The translations under genes and the position numbers were made by a program. From the NCBI GenBank assembly GCA_022449455.1, contig JAKUPL010000017.1, positions 1 through 64,000 on the forward strand: a DNA stretch of 64,000 bases, written 5' to 3'. This document shows, piece by piece, positions 12,019 through 25,444 of this stretch (its first letter is position 1; the number at the start of each line of letters is the position of its first letter). The notes beneath the pieces were generated by a model, which made no database searches, was not told where the DNA came from, and saw nothing but the letters and a program-made list of their open reading frames with translations. The stretch comes from Alcanivorax sp. (GTDB taxonomy: Bacteria; Pseudomonadota; Gammaproteobacteria; Pseudomonadales; Alcanivoracaceae).

Positions 12019-13203
12019 ATGAGCGAGCAGTTCCTGATCCCCACCTATGCCCGGCAACCGATCGCCTTCGAGCGCGGCGAAGGGGTATGGCTTTATGACC
12101 AGGCCGGCGAGCGTTATATGGACGCGGTCTCCGGCGTCGCCGTGTGCAACCTGGGCCACGCCCATCCGGCGGTGACCCGGGCGCTGTCCGAGCAGGCCGC
12201 CCGGCTGGTGCACACCTCTAATCTGTACCGGATTCCGGCCCAGGAAGCCCTGGCCGAGCGGCTGTGCCGTCTGGCCGGCATGGAGAAGGTGTTTTTCGGC
12301 AATTCCGGCGCCGAGGCCAACGAGGCCGCCATCAAGCTGGCGCGCCTGCACGCCCACCGCCGCGGCATCGAACACCCGGTGGTGCTGGTGATGGAAAACA
12401 GCTTCCACGGCCGTACCCTGGCGACCCTGTCCGCCACCGGCAACCGTAAGGTCAAGGAAGGCTTCGCGCCCCTGGTGGAAGGCTTCCGCACCCTGCCCTA
12501 CAACGATCTGGCGGCGGTGGACGCGGCCGCCGATGACGCCAATGTGGTGGCGGTGCTGGCCGAGCCGATCCAGGGCGAAGGCGGCGTGCGGGTGCCGGAC
12601 GACGGCTTCCTGGCCGGTCTGCGCGAACGCTGCGACCGCCACGGCTGGCTGCTGATGCTGGACGAGATCCAGACCGGCAACGGCCGTACCGGCGGCTACT
12701 TCGCCTGTCTTGAACAAGGCGTGCAGCCGGACGTGCTGACCACCGCCAAGGGGCTGGGCAACGGCTTTCCCATCGGCGCCTGCCTGGTGGCCGGCGCCGC
12801 CACCGAACTGTTCGGCCCGGGCAGTCACGGCAGCACCTTCGGCGGCAGCCCGCTGGGTTGCGCCACCGCCCTGGCGGTGGTGGACACCCTGGAGCGGGAG
12901 GTGGTGCCCACGGTCACCGCCAAGGGCGAGCGGCTGCGCGCCGCCCTGCGCGAACGGCTCGCCGACCTGCCAATGGTTCGCGAAGTGCGCGGCCGGGGCC
13001 TGATCATCGGCATTCAGCTGGACCGCGACGCCGGTGAGGTGGTGGCCCGTGCCCGCCAGGCCGGCCTGCTGATCAATGTCACCGCCGGCTCGGTGGTGCG
13101 CCTGCTGCCGCCGCTGGTGATCGACGATCAGGAACTGGATTTTCTCGCCGACACCCTGAGCCGGGTGCTGGTCGAATTCGCCCGTGATTCGGAGCGCCCA
13201 TGA
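12019..13203 (+). CDS. argD: Acetylornithine/succinyldiaminopimelate aminotransferase
   Basis: A class III PLP-dependent aminotransferase of 394 residues that makes N-acetylornithine in arginine synthesis and may also serve lysine synthesis. The PLP lysine is in [13 protein letters not shown], preceded by the [11 protein letters not shown] segment, and [11 protein letters not shown] binds the cofactor phosphate. The start [10 protein letters not shown] at 12019 is chosen over an upstream in-frame ATG because it gives the family N-terminus and has GAGAAAG before it. It overlaps argF by four bases (ATGA), so the two are translationally coupled. Confidence 0.95.
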   Translation: MSEQFLIPTYARQPIAFERGEGVWLYDQAGERYMDAVSGVAVCNLGHAHPAVTRALSEQAARLVHTSNLYRIPAQEALAERLCRLAGMEKVFFGNSGAEANEAAIKLARLHAHRRGIEHPVVLVMENSFHGRTLATLSATGNRKVKEGFAPLVEGFRTLPYNDLAAVDAAADDANVVAVLAEPIQGEGGVRVPDDGFLAGLRERCDRHGWLLMLDEIQTGNGRTGGYFACLEQGVQPDVLTTAKGLGNGFPIGACLVAGAATELFGPGSHGSTFGGSPLGCATALAVVDTLEREVVPTVTAKGERLRAALRERLADLPMVREVRGRGLIIGIQLDRDAGEVVARARQAGLLINVTAGSVVRLLPPLVIDDQELDFLADTLSRVLVEFARDSERP

Positions 13204-14102
13204 GCACCCGTCACTTCCTCACCCTGATGGACCTGACCCCCAAGGAACTGGGCTATCTGATTCAACGCGCGGTGGAGCTGAAAACCATGCTGCACACCGG
13301 CCAGTTCCACGAGCCGTTGCGCGGTAAAACCCTGGGCATGATTTTCGAGAAGTCGTCCACCCGCACGCGGGTGTCGTTCGAGGTGGCCATGACCCAGTTC
13401 GGCGGCGCCAGCGTGTTTCTGTCGCCGCGGGATACCCAGCTGGGGCGCGGTGAACCGGTGGAGGATTCCGCCCGGGTCCTGTCGCGCATGGTCGACGCGG
13501 TGATGATCCGCACCTTCGATCACGACACCGTGGAGCAGTTCGCCGAGTACTCCCGGGTGCCGGTGATCAATGCCCTCACCGATGAGTTCCACCCCTGCCA
13601 GCTGCTCGCCGACATGCAGACCTACATGGAACACCGGGGCGCCATTCAGGGCCGCAAGGTGGTGTGGATCGGTGACGGCAACAATATGTGCGCCAGCTAC
13701 ATCAACGCCGCCGAGCAGTTCGACTTCTCCCTCACCGTGGCCTGCCCGGAAGGGTTCGATCCGCCGGCGGCGCTGATGGAGGAATTCGCCCACCGGGTGA
13801 CCCTGGAGCGGGATCCGGTGAAAGCGGTGGCCGGGGCGCACCTGGTGTCCACCGATGTGTGGGCCTCCATGGGCCAGGAAGAAGAACAGGCCGAACGGGC
13901 CCGCCAGTTCGCCGATTATCAGGTCAGCCCGGCGCTGATGGACCGGGCCGATCCGCAGGCCGTGTTCATGCACTGCCTGCCCGCCCACCGGGGCGAGGAA
14001 ATCAGCCACGATATGCTCGACGACCCCCGCTCGGTGGTCTGGGATCAGGCGGAAAACCGCCTGCACGCGCAGAAGGCGTTGTTGGAGTTTCTGCTGGCCT
14101 GA
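13200..14102 (+). CDS. argF: Ornithine carbamoyltransferase
   Basis: A 300-residue enzyme that makes citrulline from ornithine and carbamoyl phosphate. The carbamoyl-phosphate site [12 protein letters not shown] lies near residue 50, the second-domain HPCQLLAD near 135, and the ornithine-binding HCLPAHRG near 260. It follows argD with overlapping stop and start, and argG lies about 4 kb away on the other strand, so the window holds three arginine biosynthesis genes. Confidence 0.96.
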   Translation: MSTRHFLTLMDLTPKELGYLIQRAVELKTMLHTGQFHEPLRGKTLGMIFEKSSTRTRVSFEVAMTQFGGASVFLSPRDTQLGRGEPVEDSARVLSRMVDAVMIRTFDHDTVEQFAEYSRVPVINALTDEFHPCQLLADMQTYMEHRGAIQGRKVVWIGDGNNMCASYINAAEQFDFSLTVACPEGFDPPAALMEEFAHRVTLERDPVKAVAGAHLVSTDVWASMGQEEEQAERARQFADYQVSPALMDRADPQAVFMHCLPAHRGEEISHDMLDDPRSVVWDQAENRLHAQKALLEFLLA

Positions 14103-14127
14103 CAGCCGGCACGGCACCCGGCCGCGC

Positions 14128-15243
14128 CTACGGCTCTTCCCGACAAACCCGATCCCGCCCCTGGCTCTTGGCCAGATAGAGGGCGTGGTCGGCCCGGGCG
14201 ATCAACTGATCGATGCTTTCCCCCGGCCGGTAACAGGCCACCCCGGCGGAAAGACTGACCTTGTGCGGCCCGTTCAGCGCTCGAAAATCCCGCTGCCCCC
14301 AGCCCTTGCGCAGACGCTCCGCCGCCAGTTCCGCCCCTTCCAGGCTGCTCTGCGGCAGCACCATGATGAATTCCTCACCGCCCAGCCGGGCCAGGTAATC
14401 GCCGCCGCGCAGATCGGTGAGGGCGAAATCGGCGAAGTCCCGCAGTACCCGGTCGCCCCAGCCGTGCCCGAAGGCATCGTTGATGGCCTTGAAATAATCC
14501 AGGTCCACGTAGCACACCGAGAACGGATAGATGCCACCGTCGGCCAGGCCCTTCTGATGTTCCAGCACCTGCAGAATATGGCGCCGGTTGAACAGGCCGG
14601 TGAGGTCGTCGCGGATCGCCAGATCACGGACCTGCTCCAGGGCGTCGGCCAGCGCCTGGTTCTTCACCGCCAGTCGCCGGCGCAGCCCGTTGACGCCGCT
14701 GCCGGTGACCGCGAAGCTCACGCTCACCAGGCTGAACACCAGCCACTGCAGGGCCTCCAAAGTGGGACTCAGCCGCAGGCCATGGTCGCGCCAGGCCAGC
14801 GCCAGCATCAGCAGGTAGCCGACGCTGGCCAACAGCGCCAGGGCCAGCAGGCCGCCGGCCCCGAGTCGGAACGACACCAGCAGCAGCAGCGGAAAAAACA
14901 GCATCAAGGCACTGATGCGCGCCTCGTCCAGGCCGAAGCCGGTGATCAGAAAGGCGGCCAGCAGAATCAGCGCCGCCGGCATCGACAGGCTCGGCTCCCG
15001 CCACTCGGCGGTGAACCCCAGTTCGATCAACCCCAGGTACACCAGCCCCGGCACCAGCAGCCCGGCGAACACCGTCACCAGCAGCGCCGGCGCCAGTTGC
15101 AGCACCCCCAACCACCACAACAGCAGGGTCAACAGCACGTGCAGGGCCGCCACCGACAACACCGCCCGACCGTGGCGGCGCAGCAAGCGCCGCTCGCTGA
15201 CCGTCAGCCGCCGCACCCGGCGCCAGTCGTCCGGCGTCCTCAT
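14128..15243 (-). CDS. Membrane-bound GGDEF diguanylate cyclase (second of pair)
   Basis: A 371-residue protein with about five or six predicted membrane helices in residues 25-190 and a C-terminal GGDEF domain. The active-site signature is LGGEEF, with the DDLTGLFNRR start of the domain and CYVDLDYFKAINDAFGH before it, so it should make cyclic di-GMP. I do not see a clear RxxD inhibitory site five residues before the signature. The start codon overlaps the upstream cyclase gene by four bases (15240-15243). No recognised sensor domain name; the membrane part is MASE-like. Confidence 0.9.
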   Translation of the reverse strand: MRTPDDWRRVRRLTVSERRLLRRHGRAVLSVAALHVLLTLLLWWLGVLQLAPALLVTVFAGLLVPGLVYLGLIELGFTAEWREPSLSMPAALILLAAFLITGFGLDEARISALMLFFPLLLLVSFRLGAGGLLALALLASVGYLLMLALAWRDHGLRLSPTLEALQWLVFSLVSVSFAVTGSGVNGLRRRLAVKNQALADALEQVRDLAIRDDLTGLFNRRHILQVLEHQKGLADGGIYPFSVCYVDLDYFKAINDAFGHGWGDRVLRDFADFALTDLRGGDYLARLGGEEFIMVLPQSSLEGAELAAERLRKGWGQRDFRALNGPHKVSLSAGVACYRPGESIDQLIARADHALYLAKSQGRDRVCREEP

Positions 15244-16385
15244 GGCGGGCCCGCCGTCATTACCCGGTCGCGACCGCCGGACTTGGCCCGGTAGAGCAGA
15301 TGGTCGGCGCGCGCCATCACCTGGTCCGGGGTTTCGTTCTGGCCGGCCACGGTGAGTCCCACGGAGGCGGTCACTTCCAGTGCCGGCGCCGCCATGAACC
15401 GCTGGGCACGCAACGCATCAAGCAGGCCGGTGACGCTGTCCCGGGCCTGGTCCAGGTCGATCACCGGCATCACCAGCAGAAACTCCTCGCCACCCAGCCG
15501 CGCCACGATGTCCTTTTCGCCCAGGTACCGGTGGGTAAGCTCGGCGAAGCGCACCAGCACCCGGTCGCCGAACTGGTGGCCATGGCGGTCATTGATGCGT
15601 TTGAAATGGTCCAGGTCGACGAACGCCACGGCCAGCAGAAAGCCGCCCCGGCGGGCCTGGCGGCAGGCCTTGTCGAGCAATTCCATGGCGTGCCGGCGGG
15701 CATAGAGGCCGGTGAGTTCATCGCGAATCGCCAGGTCCTGGATACGCTCCAGCAGGTCGGAGAGCTGGCGGTTACGCTCGCGCAATCGCAGGCGGATGCT
15801 GGAGATCTCGCTGGCCAGGAGCACCATGGCCAGGGTGATCAGGGCGAACAGCAGCCACTGGCTCCACTCCGCCACCGGCCGTGGCAACGCGCCGCCCAAC
15901 TGCAGATGGAGCAGCACCAGCGCGTAGCCGGCCACGGCGCCGACCGCCGCCCGCGCCACCCGCCGGCGCCGTACCCGGAATACGCCTTGATGGAGAATCG
16001 CGAAGAAGAAGCTCATCACCGCCAGCCGCACTTCCTCGACGAACGCCACCGACAGCAGCAGCGCCACCGTCGACCAGACCATCAGCGGCTCGGTCATGGC
16101 CGGGTCCTCCAGGCGCCGGTTGAAGCGCAGCCCGGCGAACCCCAGCAATGCAAGATGGCCACCCCAGATCAACAGGAACAGCGCGGCGAAGGCGGCGTCA
16201 CCGCCCCGGAAGAAGCCCCATTGCAGAATCAGCCAGCAGACCAGCGTATGCGCGCCGCCGCCCACCAGCAGGGCGAAGGCGAGGCGCTGCAAATAGAGAT
16301 CCTGGCGTTCGCCGGGTACGGCGTGCCCACCACGCATACGATCCTTCCCCCAGGCCATCGACACGGACGCGAACGGTGCTGCCAT
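15240..16385 (-). CDS. Membrane-bound GGDEF diguanylate cyclase (first of pair)
   Basis: A 381-residue paralogue of the following gene: several membrane helices in about residues 30-200, then a GGDEF domain beginning IRDELTGLYARRHAM, with FVDLDHFKRINDRHGH and the active signature LGGEEF. It should synthesise cyclic di-GMP in response to a membrane-sensed signal. An in-frame GTG at 16403 extends it by six codons, but the ATG at 16385 has GAAGGG seven bases upstream and is preferred. A CRP-like palindrome lies about 85 bases before this start. Confidence 0.9.
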   Translation of the reverse strand: MAAPFASVSMAWGKDRMRGGHAVPGERQDLYLQRLAFALLVGGGAHTLVCWLILQWGFFRGGDAAFAALFLLIWGGHLALLGFAGLRFNRRLEDPAMTEPLMVWSTVALLLSVAFVEEVRLAVMSFFFAILHQGVFRVRRRRVARAAVGAVAGYALVLLHLQLGGALPRPVAEWSQWLLFALITLAMVLLASEISSIRLRLRERNRQLSDLLERIQDLAIRDELTGLYARRHAMELLDKACRQARRGGFLLAVAFVDLDHFKRINDRHGHQFGDRVLVRFAELTHRYLGEKDIVARLGGEEFLLVMPVIDLDQARDSVTGLLDALRAQRFMAAPALEVTASVGLTVAGQNETPDQVMARADHLLYRAKSGGRDRVMTAGPP

Positions 16386-16464
16386 GGAGTGCCCTTCGAC
16401 CACGCGGGGCGAGGGCTTGGATTATGGGTCAGCAGAACACCGGTTACCCGAAGGAATGATAGAT

Positions 16465-16490
16465 AAAAATGTGAGCCGATTCACATTTTT
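16465..16490. terminator. Hairpin terminator of glpK that also contains a CRP-like palindrome
   Basis: Arms 16465-16474 (AAAAATGTGA) and 16481-16490 (TCACATTTTT) form a perfect 10-base stem with a six-base loop and T runs on both strands. It sits 12 bases after the glpK stop and so fits a terminator. The inner part, TGTGA-N6-TCACA at 16470-16485, also matches the CRP/Vfr consensus and lies upstream of the first GGDEF gene. Confidence 0.75.
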
Positions 16491-16501
16491 TGGTCGACTT
16501 T

Positions 16502-17992
16502 TCAGGACCGGTTATCCGAACACACGCGCTTTACCGCTTCACGCCAGCCCCGGTAACGGCGTTCCCTTTCGCTCTCCTCCAGGGCAGGCTGGAAGGCCCG
16601 GTCGCGCTGCCAGTGGCTGGCCACCGCCTCCAGGTCCTCGAACAGGCCCACCCCCAGACCGGCCAGATAGGCGGCGCCCAGGGCGGTGGTCTCGGTGACC
16701 CGGGGCCGGTCCACGCGCACCCCCAGCACGTCGGCCAGGGTCTGGCCGAGCCAGTTATTGACCACCATGCCGCCGTCCACCCGCAGTGCGGTGGGCCGCT
16801 GGCCGCAATCGGCGGCCATCGCCTCGAGCAGATCCCGGGATTGGTAGCAGACCGCTTCCAGGCCGGCGGTGACCACCTCGGCGATGCCGGTGTCCCGGGT
16901 CAGGCCGAGCAACGCCCCGCGGGCATGGGGGTCCCACCAGGGCGCGCCCAGGCCGGTGAACGCCGGCACCAGATAGACGCCACCGGCGGAGCCCACCCGC
17001 CGCGCCAGCGCTTCGGTCTCGCTGGCATGGGAAATCAGATTGAGGCCGTCGCGCAACCATTGGATGGCGGCGCCGGCGACGAAGATCGAGCCCTCCAGCG
17101 CGTAGGTGGTGCGGCCATTGAGCCGGTAGCCGACGGTGGTCAGCAACCGGTTCTCCGAGGTCACCGCCTCGCCGGTGTTCATCACCATGAAGCAGCCGGT
17201 GCCGTAGGTGCTTTTGACCATGCCGGGCTCGAAACAGGCCTGGCCCACCAGCGCCGCCTGCTGATCCCCGGCGATGCCGGCCACCGGCACCGGCGCGCCC
17301 AGCAGGGCGGTGTCGGTGCGACCGAACTCACCGGCGCTGTCGCGCACCTCCGGCAACAGGGCGGCGGGAATGTCGAACACCGCCAGCAGATCCTCGTCCC
17401 ATTGCTGGGTATGGATGTTGAACAGCAGAGTGCGTGAGGCATTGGTGGCGTCGGTGGCGTGCACGCGACCGTGGGTCAGCTTCCAGAGCAACCAGCAATC
17501 GATGGTGCCGAACGCCAGCTCGCCGTCACGGGCCCGCTGGCGGGCGTCGTCCACGTGGTCCAGCAGCCAGGCCAGCTTGGTGGCGGAGAAATAGGGGTCG
17601 AGCAGCAGACCGGTGCGCTCGCGCACCAGGGCTTCGTGGCCGTCGTCCTTGAGGCGCTGGCAGGTATCGGCGGTGCGCCGGTCCTGCCAGACGATGGCGC
17701 GGGCCAGGGGCTCGCCGGTGCGCCGATCCCACAGCACCGTGGTTTCGCGCTGGTTGGTGATGCCGATGGCGGCCAGGTCACCGGCTTCCACGCCGGCGTT
17801 GCGCAGGGCCAGACGGCACAGGGCCAGGGCGTCGTTCCAGATTTCCTGGGCGTCGTGCTCGACCCAGCCGTCGCGGGGAAAGTGCTGCCGGAATTCCTTC
17901 TGCGCCTGCCCCAGGGTTTCGCCGTCGCGATCGAATACGATGGCCCGGGAGCTGGTGGTGCCCTGGTCGATGGCGAGAATAAAAGACGACAT
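16502..17992 (-). CDS. glpK: Glycerol kinase
   Basis: A FGGY-family kinase of 496 residues that phosphorylates glycerol to glycerol 3-phosphate. The N-terminal ATP-site segment [17 protein letters not shown], the [16 protein letters not shown] block and [11 protein letters not shown] are all typical of GlpK. Two adjacent ATG codons occur at 17995 and 17992; GGAGG lies only one base before the first, so I choose the second. glpF, glpD and glpR are not in the window. It follows the histidine kinase gene by about 40 bases on the same strand. Confidence 0.96.
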   Translation of the reverse strand: MSSFILAIDQGTTSSRAIVFDRDGETLGQAQKEFRQHFPRDGWVEHDAQEIWNDALALCRLALRNAGVEAGDLAAIGITNQRETTVLWDRRTGEPLARAIVWQDRRTADTCQRLKDDGHEALVRERTGLLLDPYFSATKLAWLLDHVDDARQRARDGELAFGTIDCWLLWKLTHGRVHATDATNASRTLLFNIHTQQWDEDLLAVFDIPAALLPEVRDSAGEFGRTDTALLGAPVPVAGIAGDQQAALVGQACFEPGMVKSTYGTGCFMVMNTGEAVTSENRLLTTVGYRLNGRTTYALEGSIFVAGAAIQWLRDGLNLISHASETEALARRVGSAGGVYLVPAFTGLGAPWWDPHARGALLGLTRDTGIAEVVTAGLEAVCYQSRDLLEAMAADCGQRPTALRVDGGMVVNNWLGQTLADVLGVRVDRPRVTETTALGAAYLAGLGVGLFEDLEAVASHWQRDRAFQPALEESERERRYRGWREAVKRVCSDNRS

Positions 17993-18031
17993 CATGCCTC
18001 CGCTGCAAATCCATGGGTAACCCGGCGGACG

Positions 18032-19663
18032 CTACTCCGGCGTGACCTGACCGCGCCCCAATACGTGTTGTTGTCGCTGGTGCCGGGGCAGAATGACACG
18101 AAAGCGCGCGCCGCCCCAGTCGCTTTCGGACACCCGGATCTCGCCGCCGTGCCACTCAATGATGCGCTTGACGATGGACAGGCCCAGACCGTAACCGCCG
18201 CTGGCCCGGTGGCGGCTCTTGTCGAGCCGCGCGAACGGCTTGAACACGCGCTCGCGCTGATGCTCGGGAATGCCCTTGCCATCGTCGTCCACGTCCAGCA
18301 CCCGGTAGTCGCCCTCCTCGCGCAGGGTCATGCGCACCCGCGAGGCGGCGTAGCGCAGCGCGTTGGTGACCAGATTCTGCAGAATGCGGTGCAGATAACG
18401 CGGATCGCCGTCCACGGTCAGCTCCGCGTCGCCCGCCACCTCGATGGCGATGTCGCCACGGATGCCGTCCAGCTCGCCGGCCAGCTGCTCGCAGATCTCA
18501 CGCAAATAGACCGGCTGAAAATCGATGTTCGGGGTGCCCTCCTCCAGGCGCGCGTAGGTGAGGATTTCGTCGATCAGCTGGTCGAGCTGTTCGATGTCCC
18601 GGTCCAGGGCATTGAGTTTGTCCCGGCGTTCCTCGGCGGACTCGCAGTCGGCCAGCATCTCCAGGCCGAAACGCAGCCGCGCCACCGGTGTGCGCAGCTC
18701 GTGGGACACCGCCCGGGTCATCTCCCGCTGGGCCTCGATCAGACGGCGGATATGGGCGGTCATGCCGTTGAAGGTGGAGGCCACCTGGCCGATCGGGTCG
18801 TTGCCGCGCACGTCCGCGTAGGCGGCCAGATCGCCGCCGCCCAGGCGCTTCACGGCGCGCCCCAGGCGACGCAGGCGGGTCTGCAGCGGGCGCACCTGCA
18901 AGTAGGTGGACACCGCCACCAGCAACAGCGCCAATACGCCGGCGATGGCCAGCAATTGCCAGGGGAACGGATCGAACAGGTACATGGGGCCGAGCACCAG
19001 CACCCGGGGCACCGCGTCGGCGCCCCCGTCCACCGGCATCAGCACCCGCACGCTGGCGTCGCGGCTGGTGCTGTCGGAGAGGCTGAACACCGCCTCGCCG
19101 CGCAGCAGACGCTGGCGCTGTTCGCCATCCAGTTGCAGTTCCGAGGCCGGCTGAAGCCGCAGGGGGTAGCCGAAATGCCCGCGCAGTTCGGCGAGCACCG
19201 CGTCGCCGCCGCCGCGCTCGCTCAGATAGTCCAGCACCAGCCGGGCGGTGGCCCGGGCCTGCTGCTCGGACAGGCGATTGAGGCGCGCGCGCAGATACAG
19301 GGGCGCGTCCGGCAGGGCGTAGAGCACATCCACGGTGGCGGCGTCGGCGCTGCCGCGCAACACCACGCGGCCCTCATCCAGATGCAGCGCCTCGCGGTAG
19401 GACAGTTGCAGGCCGGCGCGGTCGTCCACCGCCACCGGCGCGCCGAACAGCCGGCTCAGGTGCAGCGACCAGGCCTGGCGGCCGGCGGCGTCCTGCCCCC
19501 GGTAGCCCTCCGCCATCAGGTAGAAGGTGCCCTTGGCCATGCGCTCGCGATACAGCAGGGAGCGGTAATCATTGACCAGCTCCACGCCGGCATAGGTGAG
19601 CGCGCCGATGATCAGCAGTGCCACCAGGATACCGCCGTAGATACGGACGAAGATGCTGCTCAA
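18032..19663 (-). CDS. Sensor histidine kinase, RstB-like
   Basis: A 543-residue inner-membrane histidine kinase. A first helix at about residues 8-28 and a second near 235-258 bracket a periplasmic domain of some 200 residues. A HAMP linker follows, then the HisKA box AVSHELRTPVARLRF with the phospho-accepting His near residue 321, and an HATPase domain with NLVTNALRYA, DDDGKGIP and GGYGLGLSIVKRI. It ends with a short basic tail. The cognate regulator gene is 22 bases upstream. The RstB name rests on overall pattern, not on a search. Confidence 0.88.
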   Translation of the reverse strand: MSSIFVRIYGGILVALLIIGALTYAGVELVNDYRSLLYRERMAKGTFYLMAEGYRGQDAAGRQAWSLHLSRLFGAPVAVDDRAGLQLSYREALHLDEGRVVLRGSADAATVDVLYALPDAPLYLRARLNRLSEQQARATARLVLDYLSERGGGDAVLAELRGHFGYPLRLQPASELQLDGEQRQRLLRGEAVFSLSDSTSRDASVRVLMPVDGGADAVPRVLVLGPMYLFDPFPWQLLAIAGVLALLLVAVSTYLQVRPLQTRLRRLGRAVKRLGGGDLAAYADVRGNDPIGQVASTFNGMTAHIRRLIEAQREMTRAVSHELRTPVARLRFGLEMLADCESAEERRDKLNALDRDIEQLDQLIDEILTYARLEEGTPNIDFQPVYLREICEQLAGELDGIRGDIAIEVAGDAELTVDGDPRYLHRILQNLVTNALRYAASRVRMTLREEGDYRVLDVDDDGKGIPEHQRERVFKPFARLDKSRHRASGGYGLGLSIVKRIIEWHGGEIRVSESDWGGARFRVILPRHQRQQHVLGRGQVTPE

Positions 19664-19685
19664 GAGGGGTGCTCCGCCCCGGCGA

Positions 19686-20408
19686 TCAGCCGGTGCTCAT
19701 TTCCCGGACGAACAGATAGCCCTTGGAGCGCACGGTCTTGATGCGCTTGGGGTTCTCCGGGTCGTCGCCCACCTTGGGGCGGATGCGCGAGATACGCACG
19801 TCGATGGAGCGGTCCTGGCCGTCGTACTGGATGCCACGCAGCTTCTCGAAGATGGTTTCCCGGGACAGCACCGTGCCGGCGTTGGAGGCCAGCAGCCAGA
19901 GCAGGTCGTACTCGGCGCTGGTCAGGTCCACGGACTCACCGCGCAGGGTCACTTCCCGGGCGGAGTTGTCGATCACCAGGGCACCGAACTCCAGGCGCGA
20001 CGGGGAACTGTCCCGCTCGTTGTCGGTTTCCACCCGCCGCAGCAAGGCGCGGATACGGGCCAGCAGCACCCGCGGCTTGACCGGCTTGGCCACGTAATCG
20101 TCGGCCCCCATCTCCAGGCCCAGCACCTGGTCCATGTCGTCGGTGCGCGCGGTGAGCATCAGGATCGGGTTCTTGAAGGCGCCGCGTACCTCACGGCACA
20201 CCGTGAGCCCGTCGGCGCCGGGCAGCATCAGGTCGAGCACCACCAGATCCGGCTGTTCGGAACGGATGCGGCGGATCGCCTCCTCGCCGTCGCTCACCAC
20301 GGTGACGTCGAGGCCGTTGGACTGAAGATATTCACAGGTGAGATCGGCGAGACGCTCATCGTCTTCCACGATCATGATGGTCGGCGGGTTATCCTGCACG
20401 GTGGTCAT
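19686..20408 (-). CDS. OmpR-family response regulator, RstA-like
   Basis: A 240-residue regulator with a receiver domain, acidic pocket EDD at 16-18 and phospho-accepting Asp59 in VLDLMLPG, followed by a winged-helix DNA-binding domain ending in RSKGYLF. It is the partner of the adjacent histidine kinase. The open frame continues 57 codons upstream into the nrdA control region, but the ATG at 20408 gives the normal N-terminus. What the pair senses is not evident; RstBA homologues in other bacteria respond to envelope or acid-related cues. Confidence 0.9.
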   Translation of the reverse strand: MTTVQDNPPTIMIVEDDERLADLTCEYLQSNGLDVTVVSDGEEAIRRIRSEQPDLVVLDLMLPGADGLTVCREVRGAFKNPILMLTARTDDMDQVLGLEMGADDYVAKPVKPRVLLARIRALLRRVETDNERDSSPSRLEFGALVIDNSAREVTLRGESVDLTSAEYDLLWLLASNAGTVLSRETIFEKLRGIQYDGQDRSIDVRISRIRPKVGDDPENPKRIKTVRSKGYLFVREMSTG

Positions 20409-20504
20409 CCCGTCCTTGTCCTTATCAATTATGTATGTGGGCCGTTCGCATTCTTTTATACGCATACCGGTGCGCCCCGGCAACCGAAACGGCGCGCCCG
20501 CGCG

Positions 20505-20520
20505 GCACAATATATAGGGT
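20505..20520. promoter_or_regulatory. NrdR-box-like sequence 1
   Basis: GCACAATATATAGGGT fits the NrdR consensus ACACWATATATWGTGT at 14 of 16 positions. NrdR represses ribonucleotide reductase genes in most bacteria. Location upstream of nrdA supports the call. Confidence 0.6.
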
Positions 20521-20582
20521 TTGTGGGGCCGGCCCAAGCGCCCTGGAGACCGGCCTCCGGATTGCCCACAAAACCCCACAAA

Positions 20583-20591
20583 TTATCCACA
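20583..20591 (+). promoter_or_regulatory. DnaA box upstream of nrdA
   Basis: TTATCCACA is a perfect consensus DnaA box, placed about 22 bases before the candidate -35 element of nrdA. In Escherichia coli, DnaA boxes upstream of nrdAB link its transcription to replication; a similar link here is inference. Confidence 0.5.
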
Positions 20592-20661
20592 GGATTTCCC
20601 CAGCCGGAAAGGTTGCAAATGGCCCGCCTCACCTATAACTTGTAGCGGTATCGGGCAGCGA

Positions 20662-20677
20662 CCCCAAGATATTGGGT
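20662..20677. promoter_or_regulatory. NrdR-box-like sequence 2
   Basis: CCCCAAGATATTGGGT contains the palindrome CCCAAGATATTGGG-like core and matches 12 of 16 NrdR-consensus positions. It lies just downstream of the candidate -10 element, a good position for repression of nrdA. Confidence 0.5.
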
Positions 20678-20806
20678 TTTGGAACCTTTTTTCGGGATGC
20701 CGGGCCGATTCTTTTCCGCCCCCGAAAAAACGCCGCCGGATCAGCCGCTTACGGCTCCCGCGGACGCCCAAGGCCGCCCCGCCCGACCTGCGAAGTACGA
20801 ATCGAG

Positions 20807-20822
20807 ATACTACATATGGTGT
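20807..20822. promoter_or_regulatory. NrdR-box-like sequence 3
   Basis: ATACTACATATGGTGT matches the NrdR consensus at 13 of 16 positions, 155 bases before the nrdA start. It could be part of a second promoter or a chance match. Confidence 0.4.
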
Positions 20823-20976
20823 TTGCGCCGCCGGGCCGCATTCCCGGCCCCCGCCATCGCCGACCGGAGACCGGCGGCGCGAGCACCCGCCGAACGGCCC
20901 TGCGCCGTCCGGCAAACGGAAAAACAGCACCCGACAGACATAAGCACAGCCAAAGCACACAGACGGAGAGGGCATC

Positions 20977-23886
<2,910 letters not shown>

Positions 23887-23888
23887 AC

Positions 23889-23963
23889 GACGCAAGCACG
23901 CTTACACGCCGGCACGCATCACGCCTTTTCGCGTGCCAGCGTGAAGCGTGTTGCGTGCAAGCG
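23889..23963. repeat. Inverted repeat built from about 7-base units (locus 3), nrdA-nrdB spacer
   Basis: Left arm 23890-23917 and right arm 23931-23963 pair as an imperfect inverted repeat (two one-base gaps and one mismatch across the inner part) around a 13-base centre. Read on the minus strand the right arm is made of CACGCAA, CACGCTT and CACGCTG in a row, a 7-base period. It lies inside the presumed nrdAB transcript and could fold as an RNA hairpin affecting the NrdA:NrdB ratio. Confidence 0.8.
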
Positions 23964-24026
23964 GCTTCTTTAAAGAATGCACCATCCGTGACGCCAAGGC
24001 GCCACCCTGAAAGAATGGAGAGACAA

Positions 24027-25340
<1,314 letters not shown>

Positions 25341-25375
25341 GTCCTGGGACCGGGTCCCGGATTTCCGTGCCCGAA

Positions 25376-25411
25376 GCGGCAGCGGCGGGGTTTTCCCCGT
25401 CGCCGTCCTTT
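25376..25411 (+). terminator. Probable terminator after nrdB
   Basis: Arms 25382-25390 and 25395-25403 form a nine-base stem with one G-T type mismatch and a TTTT loop, followed by a short T run. A smaller palindrome GGGAC/GTCCC lies just before it. The tail is short, so activity is uncertain. Confidence 0.5.
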
Positions 25412-25444
25412 GGCACCATAACCGGACCCCTTCACGGAGGCCCC

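Larger units (their letters stand above)
20409..20976. promoter_or_regulatory. nrdA-rstA divergent control region
   Basis: This 568-base gap separates the rstA-like gene from nrdA and contains no convincing gene. It holds three NrdR-box-like sequences (20505-20520, 20662-20677, 20807-20822), a DnaA box (20583-20591) and a possible promoter, TTGCAA at 20613-20618 and TATAAC at 20634-20639 with a 15-base spacer. A GGAGAGG ribosome site at 20965-20971 precedes nrdA. Confidence 0.6.

Noticed and set aside
17459-19741. 760-residue plus-strand frame across glpK and the histidine kinase
   Set aside because: Spans two well-identified minus-strand genes and their spacer; shadow frame.
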